Assembly: GCF_028596025.1 (NCBI RefSeq)
Contig: NZ_CP117167.1
Location: forward strand, 124,001-188,000
Source: Mucilaginibacter jinjuensis
GTDB lineage: Bacteria; Bacteroidota; Bacteroidia; Sphingobacteriales; Sphingobacteriaceae
DNA: 64,000 nt
Direction: 5' to 3'
A model generated the notes under the pieces. It made no database searches and was not told the DNA's origin. It was given only the letters and a program-made list of their open reading frames with translations. The number at the start of each line of letters is the position of its first letter. Position 1 is the first letter of the stretch. The translations under genes were made by a program, and so were the position numbers. Below, piece by piece: positions 29,601 to 36,367 of the stretch.

Positions 29601-29842
29601 CATGGATCCGGCTGCGTGAGGCAAGCTTAAGCTATAGCCTCCCTAAAGACTGGCTTTCTCATACGCCGTTTGGCAGAGCAAGCTTAGGTGTTTACGGCCG
29701 TAACTTATGGTTACATGCACCGCACTATCCACACTTCGATCCTGAGCAAAATGCTTTGGGTATCTCAAATGCACAAGGGCTTGAATTCAACTCTCAACCT
29801 AACACAAGAACTATCGGTGTAAACTTGAAAGTAACTCTTTAA
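26651..29842 (+). CDS. SusC/RagA family TonB-linked outer membrane protein (pair 4)
   Basis: This is a 1063-residue SusC transporter. The signal peptide is MKKILLSFLWVLSVVGSQAYAQ, followed by RTITGTVTGKDDGLPLPGVSVI, nearly the pair 3 sequence. The plug carries EVVVTTSFGIQRDKKSLGYGTQTI, RGFTTFTGSNQPLYIVDGIPIDN and DDIENVTVLKGAAATVLYGSRAASGAI, which matches the pair 1 type. The barrel ends RTIGVNLKVTL. Its SusD partner starts 11 bp downstream. The N-terminal part and the plug therefore have different closest relatives within the cluster. Substrate unknown. Confidence 0.93.
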   Translation: MKKILLSFLWVLSVVGSQAYAQNRTITGTVTGKDDGLPLPGVSVIVKGTKSGTQTSASGKYSIKVPEGSTTLVYSFIGFAPKEVAVGSSNTLNVTLSVDAKTLNEVVVTTSFGIQRDKKSLGYGTQTITNDQLQTARTTNLTNALDAKVAGVQVNGSGGAFTGSSVIIRGFTTFTGSNQPLYIVDGIPIDNSGGGAQLQSGASVSNRAIDINQDDIENVTVLKGAAATVLYGSRAASGAIVITTKKGNKNQKNQIEFTSSYGAGVVNRLPKYQNQYAQGNNGLLGASTSTPFSYLGNANVAGSGLNTSWGPLITGQTVTNSFGQQEVLQAYPDNVKDIFKTATSLQNNLSFTGGGDKTTYRVSYGNDYETYVIDNNTLKRNNISVNARSEITPKLRIGTTFSYVNNQSTRTLQGNQLSNPLFRAFFTPRSYNLSGLPFEDAAGNQLYFGAEDNPYWSIKHNLYHDQVNRMFGSVNATYDFTTWLTGDLRLGTDYYNLKSNGFDEVGNRGGGFTGATATGVGGIVETQTNIRNLEEYFTLSANRKFGDFKLTGTVGNEINQNGRNDSQTTGYQLVVPGFDNLKNALTYLPAYSSSLTRLVGVFGDFVADYKSYLTVNVKARNDWSSTLLPANQSIFYPAVATSFVATEAFPSLKTKNVNLIKLRANIGRVGKGASAYNTDSYYVKAGSSDGFGPVINFPYPSASGSLAGYTLSDGAGNPNLKPEFTREIEVGTELAFFNNRLTFDGSVYKRKSTNIILAVPVSNASGIGSLVQNAGVLNTKGIELLVGVTPVRTKDFSYNISANFTSFKSVVESLAPGVSVITLGGFTTPNVRLVAGQEYGQIYGSDYQRDAQGRVLIGANGLPVGPTSGVVNIGNPNPKWLMGITNNFTYKGINFNFLIDIRRGGQQYSRNIADVQRNGAAAETAETPRFNADGTPTTPYVFAGVYAPGTPNAGQTNTTAISAQNYYGNSGKYVAAAGYIYDTSWIRLREASLSYSLPKDWLSHTPFGRASLGVYGRNLWLHAPHYPHFDPEQNALGISNAQGLEFNSQPNTRTIGVNLKVTL

Positions 29843-29852
29843 TATAACGACA

Positions 29853-31313
29853 ATGAAAAAATATAAATATATATCAACAGCTTTCCTTGCAGCAGCAATA
29901 CTGGTAGGGAGCTCGTGCAAAAAATATCTTGACATAAACGTAGACCCTAATAATATTTTAGGTACGCCTGCAAATGCGCCATTACCTCAAATATTAACCT
30001 CTGCAACAGTAAATATTGGTTTTACCGGTGGTAGTGATCTTTCGAGATATACCGCATTGGTTATTCAGCATTTTTCTGGCCAGAGTACTGGTTCACTGAA
30101 TCAAACTCAACAGTATGAGCAATATTTAATTCAACCATCAGATTTAAACAACCTGTGGGCTTCATTTTACTCAACTACTGTTAACGATTTAGAAACCGTT
30201 ATTACCAAAGCAAAAGCTACAGGTAGCCCGCACTATGCAGGTGTTGCCGAAATATTGCGTGCGTACACTTACCAAACCATGGTTGATACCTGGGGCAAAA
30301 TTCCATACAGCCAGGCTAATAAGACGGTTACAAACTTAAACCCTGCTTATGATGATGACGCTGCTATCTATACAGATTTAATTAAGCAAATTGATCAGGG
30401 TATTGCTGATTTAAATGCAGCCAACCCATCAGGTGCATCAATAGATCCGGGTACAAACTCAACCATCTATCAGGGTACATTTGCCGCTGCTAAACCACAG
30501 TGGATTAAGTTTGCAAATACTTTAAAACTACGTATCTATTTACATTACAGTAAAAAGGATGCAGCTTTTGCAACTTCGCAGATTGCGGCGTTAGTTAATA
30601 ATGCAGGTACTACTTTTATGGCATCAAACGCCGATAATTTTGCAATGCCTTTTACACAAACATCAGGTGCGCAAAACCCAATTTATCAGTTTGATGTTCA
30701 GCGTGCTAATTACCTGGTTGCTAATAATACAATTGTGAGCATGATGAATGCTAAAACAGACCCACGCAGACCTTTTTATTTTACCGCAATTAATGGTGCA
30801 TATAAAGGGGCTAAAGGTGGTGATGCACCAAATGCAGCTGCATACTCAAAAATTGGTACTTATTTAAAAGGTACAAAAGGCGAGGCCCCTATCCGTATGT
30901 TAACTTTTGCCGAGTATAACTTTATCCGTGCAGAGGCAGCCCTTACTTTAGGTGCCCCAGGCAGTGCACAGGCATTTTACACCGCTGGGATCACTGCTTC
31001 TATGCAGGATGCAGGTGTGGTTGCAGCAGATATTACTACTTACTTAGCTGCTAATGGTACACTTTCTGGTACTACAGCACAGCAATTAAGCCAGATTATT
31101 ACTGAGAAATACATTGCCAGCTACGGCCAGGTTACAGAACCCTGGACAGATTTCAGAAGAACAGGTTACCCTGCTGCAATTGTTCCGCCGGTTAACGCAC
31201 TGTTAACTTATGTGCCAAGATCGTTCTACTATCCTCAATCAGAAATTGATGAGAATACAAGTGCAAAACAAAAATCAGGTATGGATTCCCGCATTTTCTG
31301 GGACGTTCAATAA
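29853..31313 (+). CDS. SusD-like substrate-binding lipoprotein (SusD-like_2 type, pair 4)
   Basis: This is a 486-residue lipoprotein with its lipobox cysteine in LVGSSCKKYLDINVDPNN (about residue 22). It is of the same SusD-like_2 type as pair 1: ILTSATVNIGFTGGSDLSRYTALVIQHFSG, AEILRAYTYQTMVDTWGKIPYSQA, FAEYNFIRAEAAL and the C-terminal ITEKYIASYGQVTEPWTDFRRTGYPA, ending in RIFWDVQ. It is cotranscribed with the SusC of pair 4, and its terminator closes the SusCD cluster. Confidence 0.92.
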   Translation: MKKYKYISTAFLAAAILVGSSCKKYLDINVDPNNILGTPANAPLPQILTSATVNIGFTGGSDLSRYTALVIQHFSGQSTGSLNQTQQYEQYLIQPSDLNNLWASFYSTTVNDLETVITKAKATGSPHYAGVAEILRAYTYQTMVDTWGKIPYSQANKTVTNLNPAYDDDAAIYTDLIKQIDQGIADLNAANPSGASIDPGTNSTIYQGTFAAAKPQWIKFANTLKLRIYLHYSKKDAAFATSQIAALVNNAGTTFMASNADNFAMPFTQTSGAQNPIYQFDVQRANYLVANNTIVSMMNAKTDPRRPFYFTAINGAYKGAKGGDAPNAAAYSKIGTYLKGTKGEAPIRMLTFAEYNFIRAEAALTLGAPGSAQAFYTAGITASMQDAGVVAADITTYLAANGTLSGTTAQQLSQIITEKYIASYGQVTEPWTDFRRTGYPAAIVPPVNALLTYVPRSFYYPQSEIDENTSAKQKSGMDSRIFWDVQ

Positions 31314-31331
31314 TTCTGAGATGTTATAAAC

Positions 31332-31367
31332 AAAAAAGGGTCGCCGATATTATCGGCGACCCTTTTT
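31332..31367 (+). terminator. Intrinsic terminator after SusCD pair 4
   Basis: GGGTCGCCGATA (31338-31349) pairs with 31351-31362 (a tight loop opens by fraying of the A-T pairs), preceded by A6 and followed by T5. Confidence 0.88.
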
Positions 31368-31620
31368 ATTTAGAACATGTTTAATTGCATCTTCAGTCCA
31401 TGATTAGGCATATATCTTAATCACGCAACATGCCTCAGTGTATCAATTGTACGTTAGTAGGCAAGAAGCATAATTATCTGTGATATGGTTTACTTAGTAT
31501 TGTAATAGCGATTACCTTTTAGGAAGGCATTATCCATTCAATCATTATCAAATTGTACTTTTTATAAATATCTTTAACTAAAGAGGTAAACATATCAATA
31601 AGAAAGAATAAATATGCATT

Positions 31621-32448
31621 TCAATTTTTTTTGAATTGAATATAATTTCCAGGATCAATGACATGCCCGTCTTTAAGTACCTGGAAACTTTTAATTACCG
31701 TTCCACCATTAATAATATCTGTTTTAAAACCATACATTATTACACCGTTGTTCCATTCAATTTGGGCGTTGAACCCATTTGCTGTTATTAATTTACCTTG
31801 TGAAAATATACCGTTAAAAACTGTTTCATAAACTGGCAGAGGATAATTAGGCTGAACGGAGCCAAGCTCAAAGACCTTATTTGAATCCCAATTATCGAAC
31901 AACTCAGTTTTAGGTGGATTATAATACCATGTTCCGGCGGTACCTATGCCACGCATGACTTTAATAGTTGGAGCCATATATTTCCCCCAGCTATCTGTAA
32001 TTTTTATTTTAACATCGTGTAAAGCATATTTTCCAATAACACCAACGTCAAAAAGAATTACATTTTCTTGATTATTATATTTATATGTCGTTATAATCAG
32101 TTGAGGTTTAGAGTCTCCTCCTGTAACTTGATTTTTCAATTCTTCTTGAAGGGCGGCATTTTTTTTGTAAAGTTCCGCCAGTTCTGCTGTTTTCTTTTCA
32201 GTAGTGTCCGCAGTTTTTAGCGCCTCTTTTTGCAATTCAATTATTCTCTTGTTACCATCAGAAATCTCTCTATTAGCAGTCTTTATAGAATCTTGGTAAT
32301 CCCGGTTCTTTATATCCGAATCTTTTTGATCAGCCCATTGTGTATAGGCAGTACCTATTGCCAAAAGACCAGCGAATATTCCGAAAATCATCGTTATAAA
32401 AGGTTTTGACAACATTAGTAACAAAGTCATTGCTGATTGAAAATTCAA
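31621..32448 (-). CDS. Membrane-anchored coiled-coil protein of unknown function
   Basis: I do not recognise a family. The 275-residue protein has hydrophobic residues at about 5-33 (AMTLLLMLSKPFITMIFGIFAGLLAIGTAY), probably one or two membrane segments. A charged heptad-rich helix at about 45-105 (REISDGNKRIIELQKEALKTADTTEKKTAELAELYKKNAALQEELKNQ) should form a coiled coil. The C-terminal globular part at about 115-275 looks beta-rich (PQLIITTYKYNNQENVILFDVGVIGKYALHDVKIKI). It is monocistronic on the minus strand between the SusCD cluster and the doxX-type gene. Confidence 0.7.
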   Translation of the reverse strand: MNFQSAMTLLLMLSKPFITMIFGIFAGLLAIGTAYTQWADQKDSDIKNRDYQDSIKTANREISDGNKRIIELQKEALKTADTTEKKTAELAELYKKNAALQEELKNQVTGGDSKPQLIITTYKYNNQENVILFDVGVIGKYALHDVKIKITDSWGKYMAPTIKVMRGIGTAGTWYYNPPKTELFDNWDSNKVFELGSVQPNYPLPVYETVFNGIFSQGKLITANGFNAQIEWNNGVIMYGFKTDIINGGTVIKSFQVLKDGHVIDPGNYIQFKKN

Positions 32449-32525
32449 TATAATAAAAAATATCTACCCTTGTAAAAAGAGAATAACGATCAATACCTTG
32501 TGTCTCTTTTTTATTTTAAACGAGG

Positions 32526-32930
32526 TTATTTCTTGTCTACACTAAAAGTACCCGGGCCAATAAAAACTAAGCCGGCAAACACCACCGCATCTTCAATCGC
32601 ATGCGATGCCTCCATTAAGCCCGAAGTTTTTAAGTGCATGGCCACGGCCACGAGTAAATTAATAAGGAGCAATAAACATACAGGCCTGAAAGCCCAGCCG
32701 ATAATCAGCAAAAAGCCGCCAAAGGTTTCTACCACGGCTGATAGCAAGCCCCATACTACCGGTAAAAAGGTAATGCCCACGTATTTGGTGTTGCTGCCTA
32801 AGCTCTTCCACTCGCCTACACCACCGGCTAGTTTAGGGAAGCCGTGATAAATGAACATAATACCCAAACCTACGCGGATTATTAACAGCCCGAAGTTTTT
32901 ATAATTGCCCAGTTTTCCTAAATACGCCAT
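32526..32930 (-). CDS. DoxX family membrane protein
   Basis: This 134-residue protein has four predicted membrane helices and the DoxX hallmark near the N-terminus (GLLIIRVGLGIMFIYHGFPKLAGG), then VGITFLPVVWGLLSAVVETFGGFLLIIGWAFRPVCLLLLINLLVAVAMH. DoxX proteins are small quinone-related or redox-linked membrane subunits of mostly unknown role. The gene lies 18 bp downstream of the LD-carboxypeptidase gene on the same strand and is probably cotranscribed with it. Confidence 0.9.
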   Translation of the reverse strand: MAYLGKLGNYKNFGLLIIRVGLGIMFIYHGFPKLAGGVGEWKSLGSNTKYVGITFLPVVWGLLSAVVETFGGFLLIIGWAFRPVCLLLLINLLVAVAMHLKTSGLMEASHAIEDAVVFAGLVFIGPGTFSVDKK

Positions 32931-32948
32931 AATTGAATAAGGTTGTTG

Positions 32949-33848
32949 TTAAATAAATTTGATATCCGCCTGCTGCGGTTGTACGGTTAAATGTGCTGTT
33001 CTGCCTAAAATTAATGCATTGTTGTTGGGGGCATGCCCTCCGGGGAAATCGAAACAAACGGGATAATCATAATCCTTAACTGCATTTGATATAATCTCGC
33101 TTATCGTAAAGCCAAATGGAATGTCATTATCTTTTATATCGCTAAAACCACCCACAATTAAACCGGCTAAGTTTTTCAATTTGCCGGCACGTTTTAATGC
33201 ATGGATCATCCGGTCTATCGAATAAAAATACTCACCCACATCCTCGATAAATAGAATTTTGCCATCCCAGTTCACCTCCGAAACAGAGCCTAATACGGAA
33301 ATAAGCATCATCAGGTTACCCCCGGTTAGTTCACCGGTTGCAACACCAGGTTTGTTTTGACTATCGGTAATAAAACTATAACCAAGATCCTCGCCAAAGA
33401 GTGCTTTTTTAAGTGATTGGAGTGATTGCGCAGAAGCATCAGGAATATTGATCGGCATTTGGCCGTGAATGCTTTGTAAGCCTAGGTTGGCCTGCACATG
33501 GGCATGTATCACCGTAACGTCGCTAAAGCCAATGATCCATTTAGGGTTTTGCTTTAGGTTATCGAAATTGATATTATCAATTATCCGGATAGTACCATAG
33601 CCTCCACGGGCTGCAAAAATGGCTTTAACTTCATTATCATCAATAAAACGCTGCATGTCGCGTGCCCGTAAATCATCATCGCCGGCAAATTGATGATATG
33701 ATGCGGTTACGGTTTCGCCCAAAATAACCCGCAAACCCCATGATTGTAGCAAGGCAACAGCATCGTCCATTGGTTTGGGTAGCTTTTTTGCAGGGCAGGT
33801 TATGGCAACCAGGTCGCCTTTTTTAAGATAAGGGGGCGTTATGCTCAT
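32949..33848 (-). CDS. LD-carboxypeptidase (peptidase S66, muropeptide recycling)
   Basis: This is a 299-residue serine peptidase of family S66, which cleaves the terminal D-alanine from L,D-tetrapeptides during peptidoglycan recycling. Visible landmarks are the N-terminal GDLVAITCPA, ARGGYGTIRIID at about 80-91, the nucleophile serine in IIGFSD (S109), the glutamate region LFIEDVGEYFYSIDRMIHALKRAG, and the C-terminal histidine region FPGGHAPNN. No signal peptide is seen, as expected for a cytoplasmic recycling enzyme. The start ATG at 33848 faces metG divergently. The doxX-type gene follows in the same transcript. Confidence 0.92.
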   Translation of the reverse strand: MSITPPYLKKGDLVAITCPAKKLPKPMDDAVALLQSWGLRVILGETVTASYHQFAGDDDLRARDMQRFIDDNEVKAIFAARGGYGTIRIIDNINFDNLKQNPKWIIGFSDVTVIHAHVQANLGLQSIHGQMPINIPDASAQSLQSLKKALFGEDLGYSFITDSQNKPGVATGELTGGNLMMLISVLGSVSEVNWDGKILFIEDVGEYFYSIDRMIHALKRAGKLKNLAGLIVGGFSDIKDNDIPFGFTISEIISNAVKDYDYPVCFDFPGGHAPNNNALILGRTAHLTVQPQQADIKFI

Positions 33849-33859
33849 GTTTAATATAT

Positions 33860-33867
33860 TATCTTTG
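33860..33867 (+). promoter_or_regulatory. Candidate -7 promoter element of metG
   Basis: TATCTTTG matches the Bacteroidota TAnnTTTG element. No good TTG is seen 19-21 bp upstream. If used, transcription would begin near 33874, which supports a metG start downstream of the most upstream ATG. Confidence 0.4.
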
Positions 33868-33894
33868 CCAAATTATAACAAAGCACTGAAAACT

Positions 33895-35970
33895 TTGGAA
33901 ACTCAAAAATATAAAAGATATACCATCACCGCGGCTTTGCCTTATGCAAATGGGCCAAAGCATATCGGTCACCTGGCAGGTGCTTATATCCCGGCCGATT
34001 TATATGCACGTTACTTGCGCCTTAAAAAACGCGACGTAGTTTTTGTTTGTGGATCTGATGAGCATGGCACCGCCATAGCCAACCAGGCCATGAAAGAGCA
34101 TACCACACCACAGGCTATTATTGATAAATACCATGCGCTGATTAAAGACTGTTTCGAAAAGTTAAACATTTCGTTCGATATTTATCACCGTACCAGCTCA
34201 CAATTGCACCACGAAACAGCCCAGGAGTTTTTTACCGACCTGAACAGTAAAGGTGATTTTGTAGAGAAGGTTTCTGAACAATATTTCGACGAAGAAGCTA
34301 ACGCTTTCTTGGCCGATAGATACATTATTGGTACCTGCCCTAATTGTGGTAACGACCATGCTTACGGAGACCAATGCGAACGCTGCGGAACGTCACTAAG
34401 CCCCGAAGAATTGATTAATCCACACTCGGCATTGAGCGGTGCGAAACCAATATTAAAGCCAACCAAACACTGGTATTTGCCATTAAATGAGTACGAGCCA
34501 TTTTTAAAAGAATGGATTTTGGAAGGCCACGCCAAAGACTGGAAAACCAACGTTTACGGACAGTGCAAAAGCTGGATTGACGGCGGCCTGCACCCACGTG
34601 CCGTAACCCGCGACCTGGACTGGGGTATTAAAGTACCCGTAGCAGGCGCTGATGGCAAAGTGCTTTATGTTTGGTTTGATGCGCCGATTGGCTATATCTC
34701 GGCCACTAAACAATGGGCCATTGATAACAATAAAGATTGGGCGCCTTACTGGAAGGATAAAGAAACCAAACTGGTACACTTTATTGGTAAAGATAACATT
34801 GTGTTCCACTGTATTGTGTTCCCAGTGATGCTGAAGGCACAGGGTACGTTTATATTGCCAGAGAATGTCCCGGCTAATGAGTTTATGAACCTGGAAGGCG
34901 ATAAAATGTCGACCAGCCGTGGATGGAGCATTGAGATGCACGAATATCTTGCTGATTTCCCGGATAAGATAGACGAACTGCGTTATTACCTTACCGCCAT
35001 TGCCCCAGAAACCAGTGATAGCGAATTTACCTGGAAAGATTACCAGGCCCGTGTCAACAATGAACTGGTAGCCATACTCGGTAACTTCATTAACCGTGTA
35101 ATGGTGTTGATGCACAAGTTTTTCGATGGTAAAGTAAGCAGCCCGTCAGGCGATTTAACTTTTACTGATGAAAGCCTAAACACCGCAGTTGGCCAGATTT
35201 ATGACGAACTGGAAGTTTGCTTCGAAACCTACAAATTCCGCCAGGCGCAACAAACTGCAATGGAAATGGCTCGTTTAGGTAACCGTTACCTTACTGAGCA
35301 AGAGCCATGGAAATCATTTAAAAATGACCCGGAAGCAGCACGTACTGCACTGCATAACTGTTTAGTACTGATTGGCCATCTGGCTACCTGCCTGCAACCT
35401 TTCTTACCGTCCACATCAGCCAAAATATTTGATATGATTAACTGGCCGGCAGGTACTGTTACCTTCGATCAGGAAATTAAGTTTGCAGATGGCCACCAAC
35501 TGAATCCCGCTTCGTTATTATTTGCGAAGATTGAGGACGATGTGATCCAAACGCAGATTGATAAACTACAGGCTAAAGCTAATTCGTTAACCGCACCGAA
35601 AGTTGTAGAAGAAGCGGTTGAAACAGCGCTTACACCTGCTAAAGAAAACATCAATTACGATCAATTTGCTGCAATGGACATTCGTGTGGGTACCATTGTT
35701 GCTGCCGAAAAGGTTGCCAAAACCAAGAAATTATTAAAGCTGACTATTGATACCGGCATTGATACCCGTACCGTAGTATCGGGTATTGCAGAACACTTTG
35801 AGGCCGAAGCTATTATTGGTAAACAAGTAAGCATCCTCGTAAACCTGGAGCCACGTGAGCTGAAGGGCATCCTATCACAAGGCATGATCCTGATGGCCGA
35901 AAATGCCAAAGGTAAACTTGAGTTTGTTTCGCCAGCCAGCGCAATGCCGCCGGGATCTGGAATAAGATAA
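33895..35970 (+). CDS. metG: Methionine--tRNA ligase
   Basis: This enzyme charges tRNA-Met with methionine. HIGH is present as KHIGH at about residues 22-26, the four-cysteine zinc knuckle is CPNC...CERC, and the KMSKS loop reads DKMSTS near 336. A C-terminal tRNA-binding domain (DIRVGTIVAAEKVAKTKKLLKL through ILSQGMILMAEN) is fused on, giving the long bacterial form of about 691 residues. I chose the TTG at 33895 (LETQKYKRYTITAALPYANGPKHIGH). The frame is also open from ATGs at 33841 and 33847, but those overlap the divergent LD-carboxypeptidase start and a -7 promoter element lies between them and the HIGH region. The upstream extension has no family counterpart that I recognise. Confidence 0.95.
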   Translation: METQKYKRYTITAALPYANGPKHIGHLAGAYIPADLYARYLRLKKRDVVFVCGSDEHGTAIANQAMKEHTTPQAIIDKYHALIKDCFEKLNISFDIYHRTSSQLHHETAQEFFTDLNSKGDFVEKVSEQYFDEEANAFLADRYIIGTCPNCGNDHAYGDQCERCGTSLSPEELINPHSALSGAKPILKPTKHWYLPLNEYEPFLKEWILEGHAKDWKTNVYGQCKSWIDGGLHPRAVTRDLDWGIKVPVAGADGKVLYVWFDAPIGYISATKQWAIDNNKDWAPYWKDKETKLVHFIGKDNIVFHCIVFPVMLKAQGTFILPENVPANEFMNLEGDKMSTSRGWSIEMHEYLADFPDKIDELRYYLTAIAPETSDSEFTWKDYQARVNNELVAILGNFINRVMVLMHKFFDGKVSSPSGDLTFTDESLNTAVGQIYDELEVCFETYKFRQAQQTAMEMARLGNRYLTEQEPWKSFKNDPEAARTALHNCLVLIGHLATCLQPFLPSTSAKIFDMINWPAGTVTFDQEIKFADGHQLNPASLLFAKIEDDVIQTQIDKLQAKANSLTAPKVVEEAVETALTPAKENINYDQFAAMDIRVGTIVAAEKVAKTKKLLKLTIDTGIDTRTVVSGIAEHFEAEAIIGKQVSILVNLEPRELKGILSQGMILMAENAKGKLEFVSPASAMPPGSGIR

Positions 35971-35978
35971 TTTGCCGA

Positions 35979-36055
35979 TGTGGAGGTGTGCAAATATGCA
36001 GATTGAAGCTGCTTAATTATTTGCACATCTGCACATCCACGCATCTGCACATTTA
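35979..36055. repeat. TGCAC-rich folded repeat between metG and tRNA-Arg
   Basis: The gap contains several GCACATCTGC/GTGCA-type units. The strongest pairing is 35985-35995 with 36019-36029 (one wobble), with an inner GCAG/CTGC stem. It has no T-run, so it is more likely a folded intergenic repeat or 3' stabiliser than a classical terminator. Confidence 0.5.
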
Positions 36056-36056
36056 C

Positions 36057-36064
36057 TATATTTG
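36057..36064 (+). promoter_or_regulatory. -7 element of the tRNA-Arg promoter
   Basis: TATATTTG matches TAnnTTTG and lies 11 bp before the first base of the mature tRNA, a spacing that fits transcription starting just ahead of the tRNA. Confidence 0.5.
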
Positions 36065-36074
36065 CACCTGCATT

Positions 36075-36146
36075 GGTCCCGTAGTTCAACGGATAGAATA
36101 GAAGTTTCCTAAACTTTAGATATGGGTTCGATTCCCGTCGGGACCA
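36075..36146 (+). tRNA. tRNA-Arg (anticodon CCT)
   Basis: A full cloverleaf can be drawn: acceptor stem GGTCCCG/CGGGACC with discriminator A, D arm at 36084-36099, anticodon stem GAAGT/ACTTT with loop TTCCTAA (anticodon CCT at 36108-36110), a 4-base variable region, and T arm at 36122-36138 with loop TTCGATT. CCA is not encoded. The gene is intact, and its 3' end from 36127 onward is repeated at 49761-49782. Confidence 0.95.
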
Positions 36147-36148
36147 CT
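36127..36148 (+). repeat. Putative attL: 3' end of tRNA-Arg, repeated 13.6 kb away
   Basis: The 22 bases from the T loop to two bases past the discriminator are identical to 49761-49782, in the same orientation. The match breaks off sharply on both sides. A direct repeat of a tRNA 3' end is the usual footprint of a tyrosine-recombinase integration event. Confidence 0.75.
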
Positions 36149-36150
36149 TT

Positions 36151-36185
36151 AAAACGCAGTTCTCTACTTGAGGGCTGCGTTTTTT
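36151..36185 (+). terminator. Intrinsic terminator after tRNA-Arg
   Basis: AAAACGCAG (36151-36159) pairs with CTGCGTTTT (36175-36183). An inner CTC/GAG stem lies in the loop and the T run continues to 36185. If the island model is right, this terminator arrived with the island. Confidence 0.8.
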
Positions 36186-36367
36186 GCGTTATGGGGTGTG
36201 TAAGGTTCATGTGAAGCTATGAATCCTACTTAGGCCAAACGTATCTATCGCATCAACATTGCGTTGTAACAAAAAAGTTATATCCTATAAATCATAAACA
36301 GTCCCCCCCGATTGATATTTTTATAGCGTTTGATCAACCGCGTATTTTACGCAACCTTATCATATAT

